Shown: positions 19,985 through 28,661 of the stretch, piece after piece
Layout: each line of letters opens with the position of its first letter
Position numbering within the stretch: position 1 is the first letter of the stretch
DNA from: an uncultured Clostridia bacterium
GTDB taxonomy: Bacteria; Bacillota; Clostridia; Saccharofermentanales; Saccharofermentanaceae
Length of the DNA stretch: 64,000 bases
Reading direction: 5' to 3'
NCBI GenBank assembly: GCA_947303185.1
Contig: CAMYXF010000002.1
Span: 181,747-245,746 of the forward strand
Program-made: the position numbers and the translations under genes
The notes under the pieces: model-generated
The model's input: the letters and a program-made list of their open reading frames with translations, nothing else
What the model was told of the DNA's origin: nothing
The model's database searches: none

Positions 19985-21979
19985 TCACCCTAAATCAAGC
20001 ATATCGAGGTACTTCTTACCGTCCATCTCGATATGAAGTTTTCTTCCTGCAAGATTGTCTCCGAGCAAAAGATCGAAGATCTCAGCGGTCTTCATTGCGT
20101 CTTCGGGACAAGCCTTGATAAGTCTTCTGGACTTCGGATTCATGGTTGTCTTCCACATCATCTCAGGCTCGTTCTCACCCAAACCTTTTGATCTCTGGAT
20201 CGTGCAGAGCTTTGGATCTACTTTGGCAAGGATCTCTGCCTTTTCCTTCTCGTTGAATGCGAAGAATGTCTCTTCCTGAGCGTTCTTTCCCTTAGGTCTG
20301 TACGTGATCTCAAACAAAGGAGATTCTGCTACATAAACATAACCCTTCTCGATAAGAGTAGGAGTAAGTCTGTAGAGCATCGCAAGGATAAGAGTTCTGA
20401 TCTGGAATCCGTCGACGTCGGCATCGGTACAGATTATGATCTTGTTCCATCTGAGGTCATCAAGATTGAATGCGCTCATGTCCTTTGTGTGCTTATTCTT
20501 GATCTCAACGCCGCATCCCAGAACCTTGAGAAGATCAGTGATGATCTCGCTCTTAAAGATCGTTGCGTAATCAGCCTTGAGGCAGTTTAAGATCTTACCT
20601 CTTACAGGCATTACAGCCTGGAATTCAGCGTCACGGCCGAGCTTAACGGAACCCAAAGCTGAGTCACCCTCTACGATGTAAAGCTCACGCTTTGCTACGT
20701 CCTTAGTTCTGCAGTCGACGAACTTCTTGATTCTGTTGTTGATGTCGACCTTGCCCATGAGGGTCTTCTTGATGTTGACCTTGGTCTTCTCGGCATTTTC
20801 ACGCGCACGCTTGTTGATGAGGATCTGCTCGATTGTCTTGGCTGCAAAATCCTTATTCTCGATAAACCAGATCTCAAGATTATCCCTGATGAGCTGAGTC
20901 ATGAAGTCCTGGATAAACTTGTTGTTGATAGCCTTCTTTGTCTGGTTCTCGTAAGAAGTCTGTGTTGAGAATGTATTGGTAACAAGGATCAAAGAATCAG
21001 CGATATCCTGGAAGATGATCCTGGACTCATTTGCCTTGTACTTGTCGCGCTGCTTGATCTGCTTGTCGATCTCAGCAACAAAAGCATTCCTTACGGCCTT
21101 ATCAGGTGAGCCGCCGTGCTCAAGGAAACTGGAGTTATGGAAGTATTCCAGAGCGTTTACTTCGTTATTGAAGCAGAAAGCAACCTCTGCCCTAACCTTA
21201 TATTCGTCACGGTCTTCCTTGTCTCTGCCCTTGCCTTCGCCGGAGAATGTATATGTCTCCGTAAAGCCCTTCATGCCGTTGAGCTCATCGACATATCCCT
21301 TGATACCTTCGGGATAGATAAATGAGTACTCTTCGCCTGTCTCGGCATCCTTAAGGATGAACTCGATTCCGCTGTTGATTACGGACTGACGCTTGATGAT
21401 CTCCTTGAATGTATCAAGAGGGATAAGGATCTCTGTAAAGACCTCTGTATCAGGCTTCCAGCGCTGGATGGTACCTGTCCTGTTGAATCTGTAAGGAGAC
21501 TGAATGAGCTCAGTTACAGGCTCACCCTTCTTAAATGACATCTCATACTTTGTATGGTCTCTGAAAACCGTTACTTCAAAGAACTCAGAAGCATACTGAG
21601 TAGCGCACGCACCAAGTCCGTTAAGACCTAATGAGAACTCATAGTCGCCTGATGAGTTATTGTTGTACTTACCGCCCGCATAGAGCTCGCAGTATACGAG
21701 TTCCCAGTTGTATCTTCCCTCTTTGGCATTGTAATCCATCGGGATACCACGGCCGAAGTCCTCGACTTCGATGGAACCGTCTGCATATCTTGTGATGATG
21801 ATCTTGTCGCCGTGACCTTCCCTGGCCTCGTCGATAGAGTTCGACAGGATCTCGAAAAAGGAATGAATGCATCCTTCAAGATTGTCAGAACCGAAAATAA
21901 CAGCCGGACGGAGTCTTACTCTGTCCGCACCCTTGAGCATCGAAATACTCTCGTTGCCGTAATCTTTCTTACCCGGCAT
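19985..21979 (-). CDS. parE: Type IIA topoisomerase B subunit (ParE-like)
   Basis: GHKL 'FEILSNSIDEAREG', 'VEDFGRGIPMDYN', Toprim 'LYIVEGDSALGSVKLGRD', 'IICTDADVDGFQIRTL'. Confidence 0.85.
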   Translation of the reverse strand: MPGKKDYGNESISMLKGADRVRLRPAVIFGSDNLEGCIHSFFEILSNSIDEAREGHGDKIIITRYADGSIEVEDFGRGIPMDYNAKEGRYNWELVYCELYAGGKYNNNSSGDYEFSLGLNGLGACATQYASEFFEVTVFRDHTKYEMSFKKGEPVTELIQSPYRFNRTGTIQRWKPDTEVFTEILIPLDTFKEIIKRQSVINSGIEFILKDAETGEEYSFIYPEGIKGYVDELNGMKGFTETYTFSGEGKGRDKEDRDEYKVRAEVAFCFNNEVNALEYFHNSSFLEHGGSPDKAVRNAFVAEIDKQIKQRDKYKANESRIIFQDIADSLILVTNTFSTQTSYENQTKKAINNKFIQDFMTQLIRDNLEIWFIENKDFAAKTIEQILINKRARENAEKTKVNIKKTLMGKVDINNRIKKFVDCRTKDVAKRELYIVEGDSALGSVKLGRDAEFQAVMPVRGKILNCLKADYATIFKSEIITDLLKVLGCGVEIKNKHTKDMSAFNLDDLRWNKIIICTDADVDGFQIRTLILAMLYRLTPTLIEKGYVYVAESPLFEITYRPKGKNAQEETFFAFNEKEKAEILAKVDPKLCTIQRSKGLGENEPEMMWKTTMNPKSRRLIKACPEDAMKTAEIFDLLLGDNLAGRKLHIEMDGKKYLDMLDLG

Positions 21980-22077
21980 AACTTACCCAACTCCTTAAAA
22001 TAAATAATATATATGTATTTGACTTTTCGATTATAACACAAAGAATTCCATATCCTTCAAGCCAAAACAGGTGCAAA

Positions 22078-22110
22078 AACAAGGTTGTCCCCAAAACGGA
22101 CAACCTTGTC
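22078..22110 (-). terminator. Intrinsic terminator of the zinc-ribbon gene
   Basis: Minus strand ACAAGGTTGTCC-gttttgg-GGACAACCTTGT-TTTTG. Confidence 0.75.
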
Positions 22111-22135
22111 AAAAAAAGCTTATTTTCAGATGAGA

Positions 22136-22843
22136 TCAGATATCGGGAACCTCTTCAGGATTGCACTGCTTAAGTTCAAGTCCGTAAGGTCCCATGTATC
22201 TGTATACAACGCTGACCTTGAATGCCAGATTATTGGTCTGAGGACCTACAGTAATCTGGAACTGGTTGCTCTGCATCCTGTTGATCCTTGTGCCAGGCCT
22301 TGCGCCCAGGCCGATAACGTGGGTTCCGGAGCTGAGCATGATTCTCACGGACTCACGGTTTGCAACCTCGCCATAGAAAACGTTATCGATGTAGATAGCT
22401 ACAGGAACGATTGCAGCCGAAGGAAGTCCGTTACCCATCCTGTAAATGAGGAGCTGGCCGCCGTAAGCGTAAGCTTTACCGCATCTTGGGCATGCGAAAC
22501 CGAATGACGCATCTCTCTTAAGGGCATCACCAACAGTCTGACAGTCGGGACAGACAACTCTGTACTTTCTTCCGATAGGAATATTGATATTCGTTCCATC
22601 CGTCGTCGGCGCAGCATACGGAATCTGCTGATAAGTGGAATGAGCCTGAGCCTGGGGCTGCGCCTGTGCAACAGTCTGAGGATTTATCTCAACGGGAGCT
22701 ACAGGAGCTGTCTCCGGAGCAGGACCGGGAGCCGGCGCATTGCCTGCAACAGGTGCCTGGGGAGCTGCCTGGACGGGAGTTCCGCAGATCATGCAGAACT
22801 TGTTGCCCTCAACAATGGGATTACCACACTTAACACAATTCAT
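22136..22843 (-). CDS. Zinc-ribbon domain protein with Ala/Pro-rich linker
   Basis: 'CVKCGNPIVEGNKFCMICG' and second 'CPDCQTVGD...FACPRCGKAY'. Confidence 0.75.
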   Translation of the reverse strand: MNCVKCGNPIVEGNKFCMICGTPVQAAPQAPVAGNAPAPGPAPETAPVAPVEINPQTVAQAQPQAQAHSTYQQIPYAAPTTDGTNINIPIGRKYRVVCPDCQTVGDALKRDASFGFACPRCGKAYAYGGQLLIYRMGNGLPSAAIVPVAIYIDNVFYGEVANRESVRIMLSSGTHVIGLGARPGTRINRMQSNQFQITVGPQTNNLAFKVSVVYRYMGPYGLELKQCNPEEVPDI

Positions 22844-22923
22844 AATATCTACCCCCTTCGTATTCAGATATACGATTGCATTATATCAGAAAAAATTTAC
22901 TGAATTAAAGTATTGGAATATAA

Positions 22924-22962
22924 AAACCAAAAGCGCTCCGATTTTACTCGAAGCGCTTTTTG
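22924..22962 (-). terminator. Terminator of the tRNA-Gly/tRNA-Arg unit
   Basis: Minus strand AAAAAGCGCTTCGAGTAAAATCGGAGCGCTTTTGGTTTTT. Confidence 0.75.
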
Positions 22963-22963
22963 A

Positions 22964-23040
22964 TGGTGAGCCATGGGGGACTCGAACCTCCGGCCCACAG
23001 CTTAGAAGGCTGTTGCTCTATCCAGCTGAGCTAATGACCC
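22964..23040 (-). tRNA. tRNA-Arg(TCT), CCA encoded
   Basis: Reverse complement GGGTCATTAGCTCAGCTGGATAGAGCAACAGCCTTCTAAGCTGTGGGCCGGAGGTTCGAGTCCCCCATGGCTCACCA; anticodon loop CTTCTAA. Confidence 0.95.
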
Positions 23041-23114
23041 TGGAGCGAGTGATGGGAATCGAACCCACGTGGTCAGCTTGGAAGGCTGAAGTTCTACCAT
23101 TGAACTACACTCGC
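23041..23114 (-). tRNA. tRNA-Gly(TCC), CCA encoded
   Basis: Reverse complement GCGAGTGTAGTTCAATGGTAGAACTTCAGCCTTCCAAGCTGACCACGTGGGTTCGATTCCCATCACTCGCTCCA; anticodon loop CTTCCAA. Confidence 0.95.
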
Positions 23115-23181
23115 ATATGGCACTTTCAGTTAAGTGCCTATGTATATTACACTAAGGTTTAAAAATAATCAACTAAGAATT

Positions 23182-23619
23182 TTAGTTAGGCATTGTGCCT
23201 GTGAGATAAGTCTCTGAAACGTAGAATCCGTCCTGTGTCTTATACCAGCCGCCGCTTGCCTTGGCAACAACTGTAATAGACTGGCCTCTTGTAAGAGTAC
23301 CAACTTTCTCATAGCCCGTGCCGGGTCCCTTTCTTACATTGAGGAACTCGCCCTTTGTTACGTTTGCATAGTATGTAGCAGGTGACTCAAGTTGTGTCTC
23401 TGTCCAGGTAATCTCTTCGTTGTTTGTAAGAGGACCTGAATATTCGGGAAGTGTTGTTGTCGGGATAGTAGTAGTGGTGGTGGTTGTCTGTTCAGAAGAG
23501 TCAAGTGTTGATTCCGTGGGCTTTGTCTTCTTGCATGCAGCAATTCCGATAGCCATAACGGTAACCATCATTCCAGCAATAAGCGCGGTTGTAAATCTCT
23601 TTCTGTTCACAATTATCAC
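23182..23619 (-). CDS. SH3b-domain lipoprotein-like secreted protein
   Basis: N-terminal hydrophobic segment and Cys 'MAIGIAACKK', Thr-rich linker, SH3b 'FLNVRKGPGTGYEKVGTLTRGQSITVVAKASGGWYKTQDGFYVSETYL'. Confidence 0.8.
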   Translation of the reverse strand: MIIVNRKRFTTALIAGMMVTVMAIGIAACKKTKPTESTLDSSEQTTTTTTTIPTTTLPEYSGPLTNNEEITWTETQLESPATYYANVTKGEFLNVRKGPGTGYEKVGTLTRGQSITVVAKASGGWYKTQDGFYVSETYLTGTMPN

Positions 23620-23713
23620 CTCCGCATAATCGTATATCTTATTATTACATACTTTGCAAATAAATATATGGAAATTTTGTTACAAGTTAAGACAAATTTA
23701 TTTTCGCGCGTTT

Positions 23714-24313
23714 TTACATGTCATCTTCAAGCATATAGAACGCTTCATGGTCCCTGTATCTGCCGTTGATATGCATGTAAGAGTTCCTCTTCCCTTCATA
23801 GTGAAAGCCGACTCTTTTAACAAGGTTCAGCGAAGGCTCATTCTCGGGAACGATGAACGCCTCGATCCTGTGCATCTTATACTCATCGAAAACAAAAGCC
23901 ATCGCGCTCTTTAAAGCTTCAGTCATGTAGCCCTTGCCGGTATGGTCCTTATCAAGATGGTATCCGCACGCGCAAGACATCATGCCGCCGTAAGCAAAAT
24001 TGAAAAAAGACACACGGCCGATAATCTTATTATCATCCTTAAGCGAGATCCACAAAGGCACAAGACTGCCTTCAAGAAACGAATTGCAGTCATATGCCAG
24101 ATATTTCTTCTGTGTGGAAACAGTAAAATAATCGTCTGTATGTGTCTGCGAAAACTGCTTGTGGAAATCCCTGTTATCAAGCAGATACTCGGTTACCCTT
24201 GCAGCTTCACTTTTACGAAGCACGGCAAGCCTTAAGTTATCAGTATCAAGGGCGAGCATTTCATATCTCGCCCTGTTAGTAGATACACTGTAACCCGGTC
24301 TGGACATCAGCAC
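23714..24313 (-). CDS. GNAT-family (RimJ/RimL-like) N-acetyltransferase
   Basis: 'GYHLDKDHTGKGYMTEALKSAMAFVFDEYKMHRIEAFIVPENEPSLNLVKRVGFHYEG'. Confidence 0.88.
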   Translation of the reverse strand: MLMSRPGYSVSTNRARYEMLALDTDNLRLAVLRKSEAARVTEYLLDNRDFHKQFSQTHTDDYFTVSTQKKYLAYDCNSFLEGSLVPLWISLKDDNKIIGRVSFFNFAYGGMMSCACGYHLDKDHTGKGYMTEALKSAMAFVFDEYKMHRIEAFIVPENEPSLNLVKRVGFHYEGKRNSYMHINGRYRDHEAFYMLEDDM

Positions 24314-24327
24314 ATTAGTTAACCTGA

Positions 24328-25599
24328 TTATTCTTCGTCGTCATCATCGTCGTCATCGTCATCTGCGTATGAATCCTCAGTAGATTCTGTCTCTTCATCC
24401 GTAGGTTCCGTTGTTTCCGTATCGACTGTTGTAGTCTTCAAAAGAAGCTCTCTTGCATAGAGTCCGGCATCTGAAAGAAGTCCGTCAGGCCAGTGTCCGC
24501 CTTGCTTCTGGGCATCAGTATAGTTCTCTGCATTTAAGAGCAAAGCATTAGTATCATTATCGATATCACTTCCGATTCCGATGCTGCACCATGAGATACC
24601 GTTTGCCTCAAGGAACAGAGCCCACTTTTCGCTCTCATTTCTGAAGATACCGCCCTTAAGATTCTCAGTGCAGAAACTCCACTCTGTAATGAATACGCAC
24701 AATTCCTGTTCGAGAATAGCAGTGATATTGTCTCTCATTTCCTGCTTGTTGTTGCCTGAGAAAACGCGGCATCCGTAGATGATGTTTTCGAACTCAAGGC
24801 CTGATTCGGAAATAGCACTGATATCCTGTCCGTTATTCGGAACACCTACGATGACAATGCTGTTAGGATTGTTCTCTCTTACGGCATTGATAACTTCAGT
24901 AGCGAAAGGCTTGATCATGTCTTCCCACTCATTAGGAACTTCATCGGTATCTTCATCGGGTTCCTCATAGAAAAGCGGATAGTTATTAACCTCGTAAATG
25001 AGGTTGGGAAAATCAGAATAAATAGCAGAAAGTCTCTTGAAGAAATCTACACATGCTTCCTTGGTCTCTTCTGCATCATCGTAGTAAGCTACGTTCCAGT
25101 CAACGATGACGTAGATTCCCTGATCGATGCAGAGATCACAGATCTTGCAGACCATGTCGAAGTACTTGTCGGGATCTTTCAGATATCCTTCGATATCCTT
25201 ATCGCCTGTAAGCGCGATTCTGAGGACATCACAGCCCCAGTCTTCAGCAAGGGTCTTAACTACTTCTTCAGTGAAAAATCCTTCACAGTTCTGAATGCCG
25301 AAAGTGCTCATTCCCTTAAGGACTACTTCCTCACCTTCACTGTTTACGATCTTTGAACCGCTTACGCTTAAAACACCTGTATTCTCAACAATGCTGTCGG
25401 TTACAACAGCAACGCTTGAAGGCTCTGTTGCTTCCGGCGGAAGTGTCGGTTCAGTCTCTGTAGGTTCAGTCTCAATAGTAGTCTCCGTTGCAGTTGTAAT
25501 TGACGGTAAAGTTTCAGGTCCCAAATTGGTCGTACAGGAACAGAGCAAAATAGCCCCTGCAAGCCCTAAAACACTTATTCCGCGCAAAAGTTTATTCAT
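24328..25599 (-). CDS. GH5-like (cellulase-fold) lipoprotein with Asp-rich C-terminus
   Basis: Lipobox-like 'AGAILLCSC'; 'GMSTFGIQNCEGFFTEEVVKTLAEDWGCDVLRIAL', 'YVIVDWNVAYYDD', 'LIYEVNNYP', 'VFITEWSF'; tail 'ADDDDDDDDDEE'. Confidence 0.75.
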   Translation of the reverse strand: MNKLLRGISVLGLAGAILLCSCTTNLGPETLPSITTATETTIETEPTETEPTLPPEATEPSSVAVVTDSIVENTGVLSVSGSKIVNSEGEEVVLKGMSTFGIQNCEGFFTEEVVKTLAEDWGCDVLRIALTGDKDIEGYLKDPDKYFDMVCKICDLCIDQGIYVIVDWNVAYYDDAEETKEACVDFFKRLSAIYSDFPNLIYEVNNYPLFYEEPDEDTDEVPNEWEDMIKPFATEVINAVRENNPNSIVIVGVPNNGQDISAISESGLEFENIIYGCRVFSGNNKQEMRDNITAILEQELCVFITEWSFCTENLKGGIFRNESEKWALFLEANGISWCSIGIGSDIDNDTNALLLNAENYTDAQKQGGHWPDGLLSDAGLYARELLLKTTTVDTETTEPTDEETESTEDSYADDDDDDDDDEE

Positions 25600-25803
25600 T
25601 TCCAAAATCCTCACAAAATTAATCAAAGACAGTAAAAAATCGAGTCTTTTTTAAATACTTTGACTATATAATCAGAAGTATTATAGAGCAAAGCAAACAA
25701 AAAACTAACAACACTTTATAATAATTTGTTAAGAGTGATGTTTTTTTGATACTTTTACTCTATAATATTGTTAAGAATAAACGATATCGGGAGTCGGAGA
25801 GTT

Positions 25804-26145
25804 ATGGCACGTACAGACGCGATCAAAGACAAAATCCTTAAACTCGGTTCGAAGCAGAAACTTGGAGCTTTGCTCAAGTATGCTGATAATGCAGAAGACG
25901 ATGTCCGTATGACTGTAGCAATGGCTATGGGCATGATCCCGAATTATGAGTCCGGAATGGCTCTTATTCCCCTTCTCCGTGACTCTTCTCCTATCGTCAG
26001 AGCTGCTGCCGCTACAGCTGCTGCAGACATCCACGCAAAGCACTGTGAAGAGTACGTTAAGAAGCTCGCTTTCGCTGATTCAGATCCTAACGTTAGACAG
26101 GTTGCAAAAGCCGCTTTCGATAAGCTTAAGGACAGCGTAGTCTGA
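25804..26145 (+). CDS. HEAT-repeat-like small protein
   Basis: 'ALLKYADNAEDDVRMTVAMAMGMIPNYESGMALIPLLRDSSPIVRAAAATAAADIHAKHCEEYVKKLAFADSDPNVRQVAKAAFDKL'; RBS GGAGA before ATG at 25804. Confidence 0.75.
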   Translation: MARTDAIKDKILKLGSKQKLGALLKYADNAEDDVRMTVAMAMGMIPNYESGMALIPLLRDSSPIVRAAAATAAADIHAKHCEEYVKKLAFADSDPNVRQVAKAAFDKLKDSVV

Positions 26146-26168
26146 TAACAAATTAAAGTTGAATTTAT

Positions 26169-26201
26169 AAGGGTTGTCTCAAGTGAGGCAACCCTTATTT
26201 T
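26169..26201 (+). terminator. Intrinsic terminator (GTCTCA-core family)
   Basis: AAGGGTTGTCTCA-ag-TGAGGCAACCCTTATTTT. Confidence 0.75.
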
Positions 26202-26221
26202 ATTCCACATTTATCTTTTGG

Positions 26222-26312
26222 TTTCCTCCAAAGCATTAATTTTGTAACGCGTGGAGGAAAGAATTGTACTATATTTCCTCCAAATGTGGTTTTCCCAGCT
26301 ATGTGGAGGAAA
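26222..26312. repeat. Hairpin array A: two copies of TTTCCTCCA-N21-TGGAGGAAA
   Basis: Copy 1 26222-26260, copy 2 26274-26312; identical 9-bp arms, both loops exactly 21 nt with different sequence; period 52 bp. Confidence 0.9.
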
Positions 26313-26374
26313 AAAATAGCATAAACAAAGGATGCCTCACTAATGTGACATCCTTCGTTTTAACTTAAGTTAAA

Positions 26375-27037
26375 TTATTCCTCGATCGGAACGATGTGCT
26401 CTGCATCCTTGAAGATGTGCTTTTCAGGGATAACGCCTCTTACTCTTGAAAGAGGATATACTCTTGAGCCTCTGCCGATAACAGTACCGGGATTAAGAAC
26501 GCTCTGGCATCCTACTTCAACGTTATCGCCTACGATAGCTGCGAACTTCTTAAGGCCTGTCTCGATTACTTCATCACCGCTCTTAACACAAACGAGAGTC
26601 TTGTCAGACTTAACGTTGGATGTGATTGCGCCTGCGCCGAGGTGAGACTTGAATCCGAGGATGGAGTCGCCTACGTAGTTATAGTGAGGAACCTGAACGT
26701 TATCGCTGATGATTACATTCTTAAGCTCTGTGGAGTTACCGATAACGCACTTGCTGCCGATGAGGGCGCTGCCTCTGATAAATGCGCACTGGCGAACTTC
26801 TGTCTCAGGTCCGATGATGCAGGGTCCTGCAATGTATGCTGAATCGAAAACCTTGGCACTCTTTGCGATCCAGATTCCTTCGCCCTTGTTCTCGTAAACT
26901 TCAGGATCAAGTGTGGGACCTAAAGCGAGGATGAATTCCTTGATGAGAGGAAGTGCTTCCCAGGGATACTTCTTGTCTTCGAGGATCGGAGCTGCAAGTG
27001 TGTGTGTCAAATCGATAAGATCTTTTGTTTCTAACAT
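26375..27037 (-). CDS. Left-handed beta-helix nucleotidyl/acyltransferase-like protein (GlmU C-terminal type)
   Basis: Hexapeptide pattern 'SAYIAGPCIIGPETEVRQCAFIRGSALIGSKCVIGNSTELKNVIISDNVQVPHYNYVGDSILG'. Confidence 0.8.
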   Translation of the reverse strand: MLETKDLIDLTHTLAAPILEDKKYPWEALPLIKEFILALGPTLDPEVYENKGEGIWIAKSAKVFDSAYIAGPCIIGPETEVRQCAFIRGSALIGSKCVIGNSTELKNVIISDNVQVPHYNYVGDSILGFKSHLGAGAITSNVKSDKTLVCVKSGDEVIETGLKKFAAIVGDNVEVGCQSVLNPGTVIGRGSRVYPLSRVRGVIPEKHIFKDAEHIVPIEE

Positions 27038-27084
27038 GTTTTATATCCTTTCTGTCCTCTAAATTGTATGGACAATAGAATCCG

Positions 27085-28578
27085 TTAGTTGGAAGAATAT
27101 ACCGTTACTGATATAGTCTCCGGCAGCTGACGCTCGACACGGAAATAGATGTTTCCGTCAGCACTCGATACCGTGATCGGAAGTTCTACGACACCTACGT
27201 CGCCTTCTGAGATCTCAGAGTAATCGATGGATACAACGATATCGTCAACTGTAAGCTTGTTGATGGTTCCTGCTCGTCCTACGATCTCAAGATCAACGGA
27301 CTTGATCGGGTAAGAAACTTCGGCGTTATCGGGAAGATTCTGATACTGGCTGATCGGAACCGTGATAGTTCTTGTAACAACAGGGTTGTTGATAACCTGG
27401 ATATATATCCACAGGAAAAGTGACATGAAGAACGAGAGAACGATGAAGATGATCTTCGTAGGTGTTCCGACTTTGTCAGAGTTGGATGCCTGATCAGCTT
27501 CTTTTGTTCTGATGGTGATCGGAACTGAGCTCTCACCTGCTACCTCAACCTGTGTTGTAGGAACAGCTGTTGCTGCAGCGGCTGCTGCGGCCTTTGTTTT
27601 CGAAGCCTTGCCGACATCTTCCTGGCTCAATACTTCTACGTCAGCATCTTTATTCTTGCCGCGGAACTTGTCGAGGATCTTGTCGACGAATGTCTTCTGT
27701 TCACCGCCGTATTCCTTAAGGCCTAAGAGATATGAGAGGTTTGCCTCGAGCTCTCTTGTGGATCTCATCTCGAAAAGTCTGCCGTTAACTGCGATGGAGG
27801 TCTTACCTCTCTCCTCAGATACGACAACTGCAACAGTATCACCCATCTCACTTGCGCCGACTGCGGCTCTGTGACGTGTTCCTGAGCGCTCAAGCGAATG
27901 CATCGTAACGGAGAGCGGGACATGGCATCTTGCTGCGATGATCCTGCCGTCTCTGATAAGAAGGCCGCCGTCGTGCATGGGTGAACCCTTATAGAAAATG
28001 CTCTGCAATACAGAGTTTGTGACTTCGGAATCGAATGTGACTACGTTCTCCTGTGAAAGGAGCTCGTCAAGTCTTGTACGTCTCTCGATAAGGATAAGAG
28101 CGCCGGTATATGTTCTGGACATCTCTTTGCAAGCGGCGCTTATCTCTTTAATGAATGAGTTGAGTTCTTCCTTTGTCATGATGGACTCGCTGTGTCTGAA
28201 CGGATTAGCCGCATTGGACGTACGGAGACCCACAGTCTCCAAAGCTCTTCTGAGCTCAGGCTGGAAGAGTACTACGAACAGGATCGCAACGATATAAAGG
28301 AGTCTGTTAAACAGGAATCCGACCATGTCGAGTCCGAGAACGCCGCAGAAAGCAACGAACATAAGGATAAGAACGATACCCTTGATGAGCTGCCATGCTC
28401 TGGTCTGTCTGATGAACATCAGGAGCGTATAAAAAAGGAACGTTACGAGCGCGATATCGAATGCGTAACGGATAAAATCCCATACGCTGCCAAAGAAGAG
28501 CGTGCCTTTAGAAAGGCTGTTAAAAAGCTCTCCCAAGAATTCGAATATCTGAGTGATGATAGATGTGTTGGACATCAA
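27085..28578 (-). CDS. cdaA: Diadenylate cyclase CdaA fused to a C-terminal TM plus YbbR domain
   Basis: Three N-terminal TM segments; DAC motifs 'MHDGGLLIRDGRI' and 'GTRHRAAVGASE'; C-terminal TM 'IIFIVLSFFMSLFLWIYIQVI' then YbbR-like 'VDLEIVGRAGTINKLTVDDIVVSIDYSEISEGDVGVVELPI'. Confidence 0.88.
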   Translation of the reverse strand: MMSNTSIITQIFEFLGELFNSLSKGTLFFGSVWDFIRYAFDIALVTFLFYTLLMFIRQTRAWQLIKGIVLILMFVAFCGVLGLDMVGFLFNRLLYIVAILFVVLFQPELRRALETVGLRTSNAANPFRHSESIMTKEELNSFIKEISAACKEMSRTYTGALILIERRTRLDELLSQENVVTFDSEVTNSVLQSIFYKGSPMHDGGLLIRDGRIIAARCHVPLSVTMHSLERSGTRHRAAVGASEMGDTVAVVVSEERGKTSIAVNGRLFEMRSTRELEANLSYLLGLKEYGGEQKTFVDKILDKFRGKNKDADVEVLSQEDVGKASKTKAAAAAAATAVPTTQVEVAGESSVPITIRTKEADQASNSDKVGTPTKIIFIVLSFFMSLFLWIYIQVINNPVVTRTITVPISQYQNLPDNAEVSYPIKSVDLEIVGRAGTINKLTVDDIVVSIDYSEISEGDVGVVELPITVSSADGNIYFRVERQLPETISVTVYSSN

Positions 28579-28661
28579 CCGGTCCTTCTTCCCTAACGCT
28601 TATCTTATTTAGTATAACATAAGGGACCAAAATCAATGTCGGTAAATTTGTATTATCGGCA

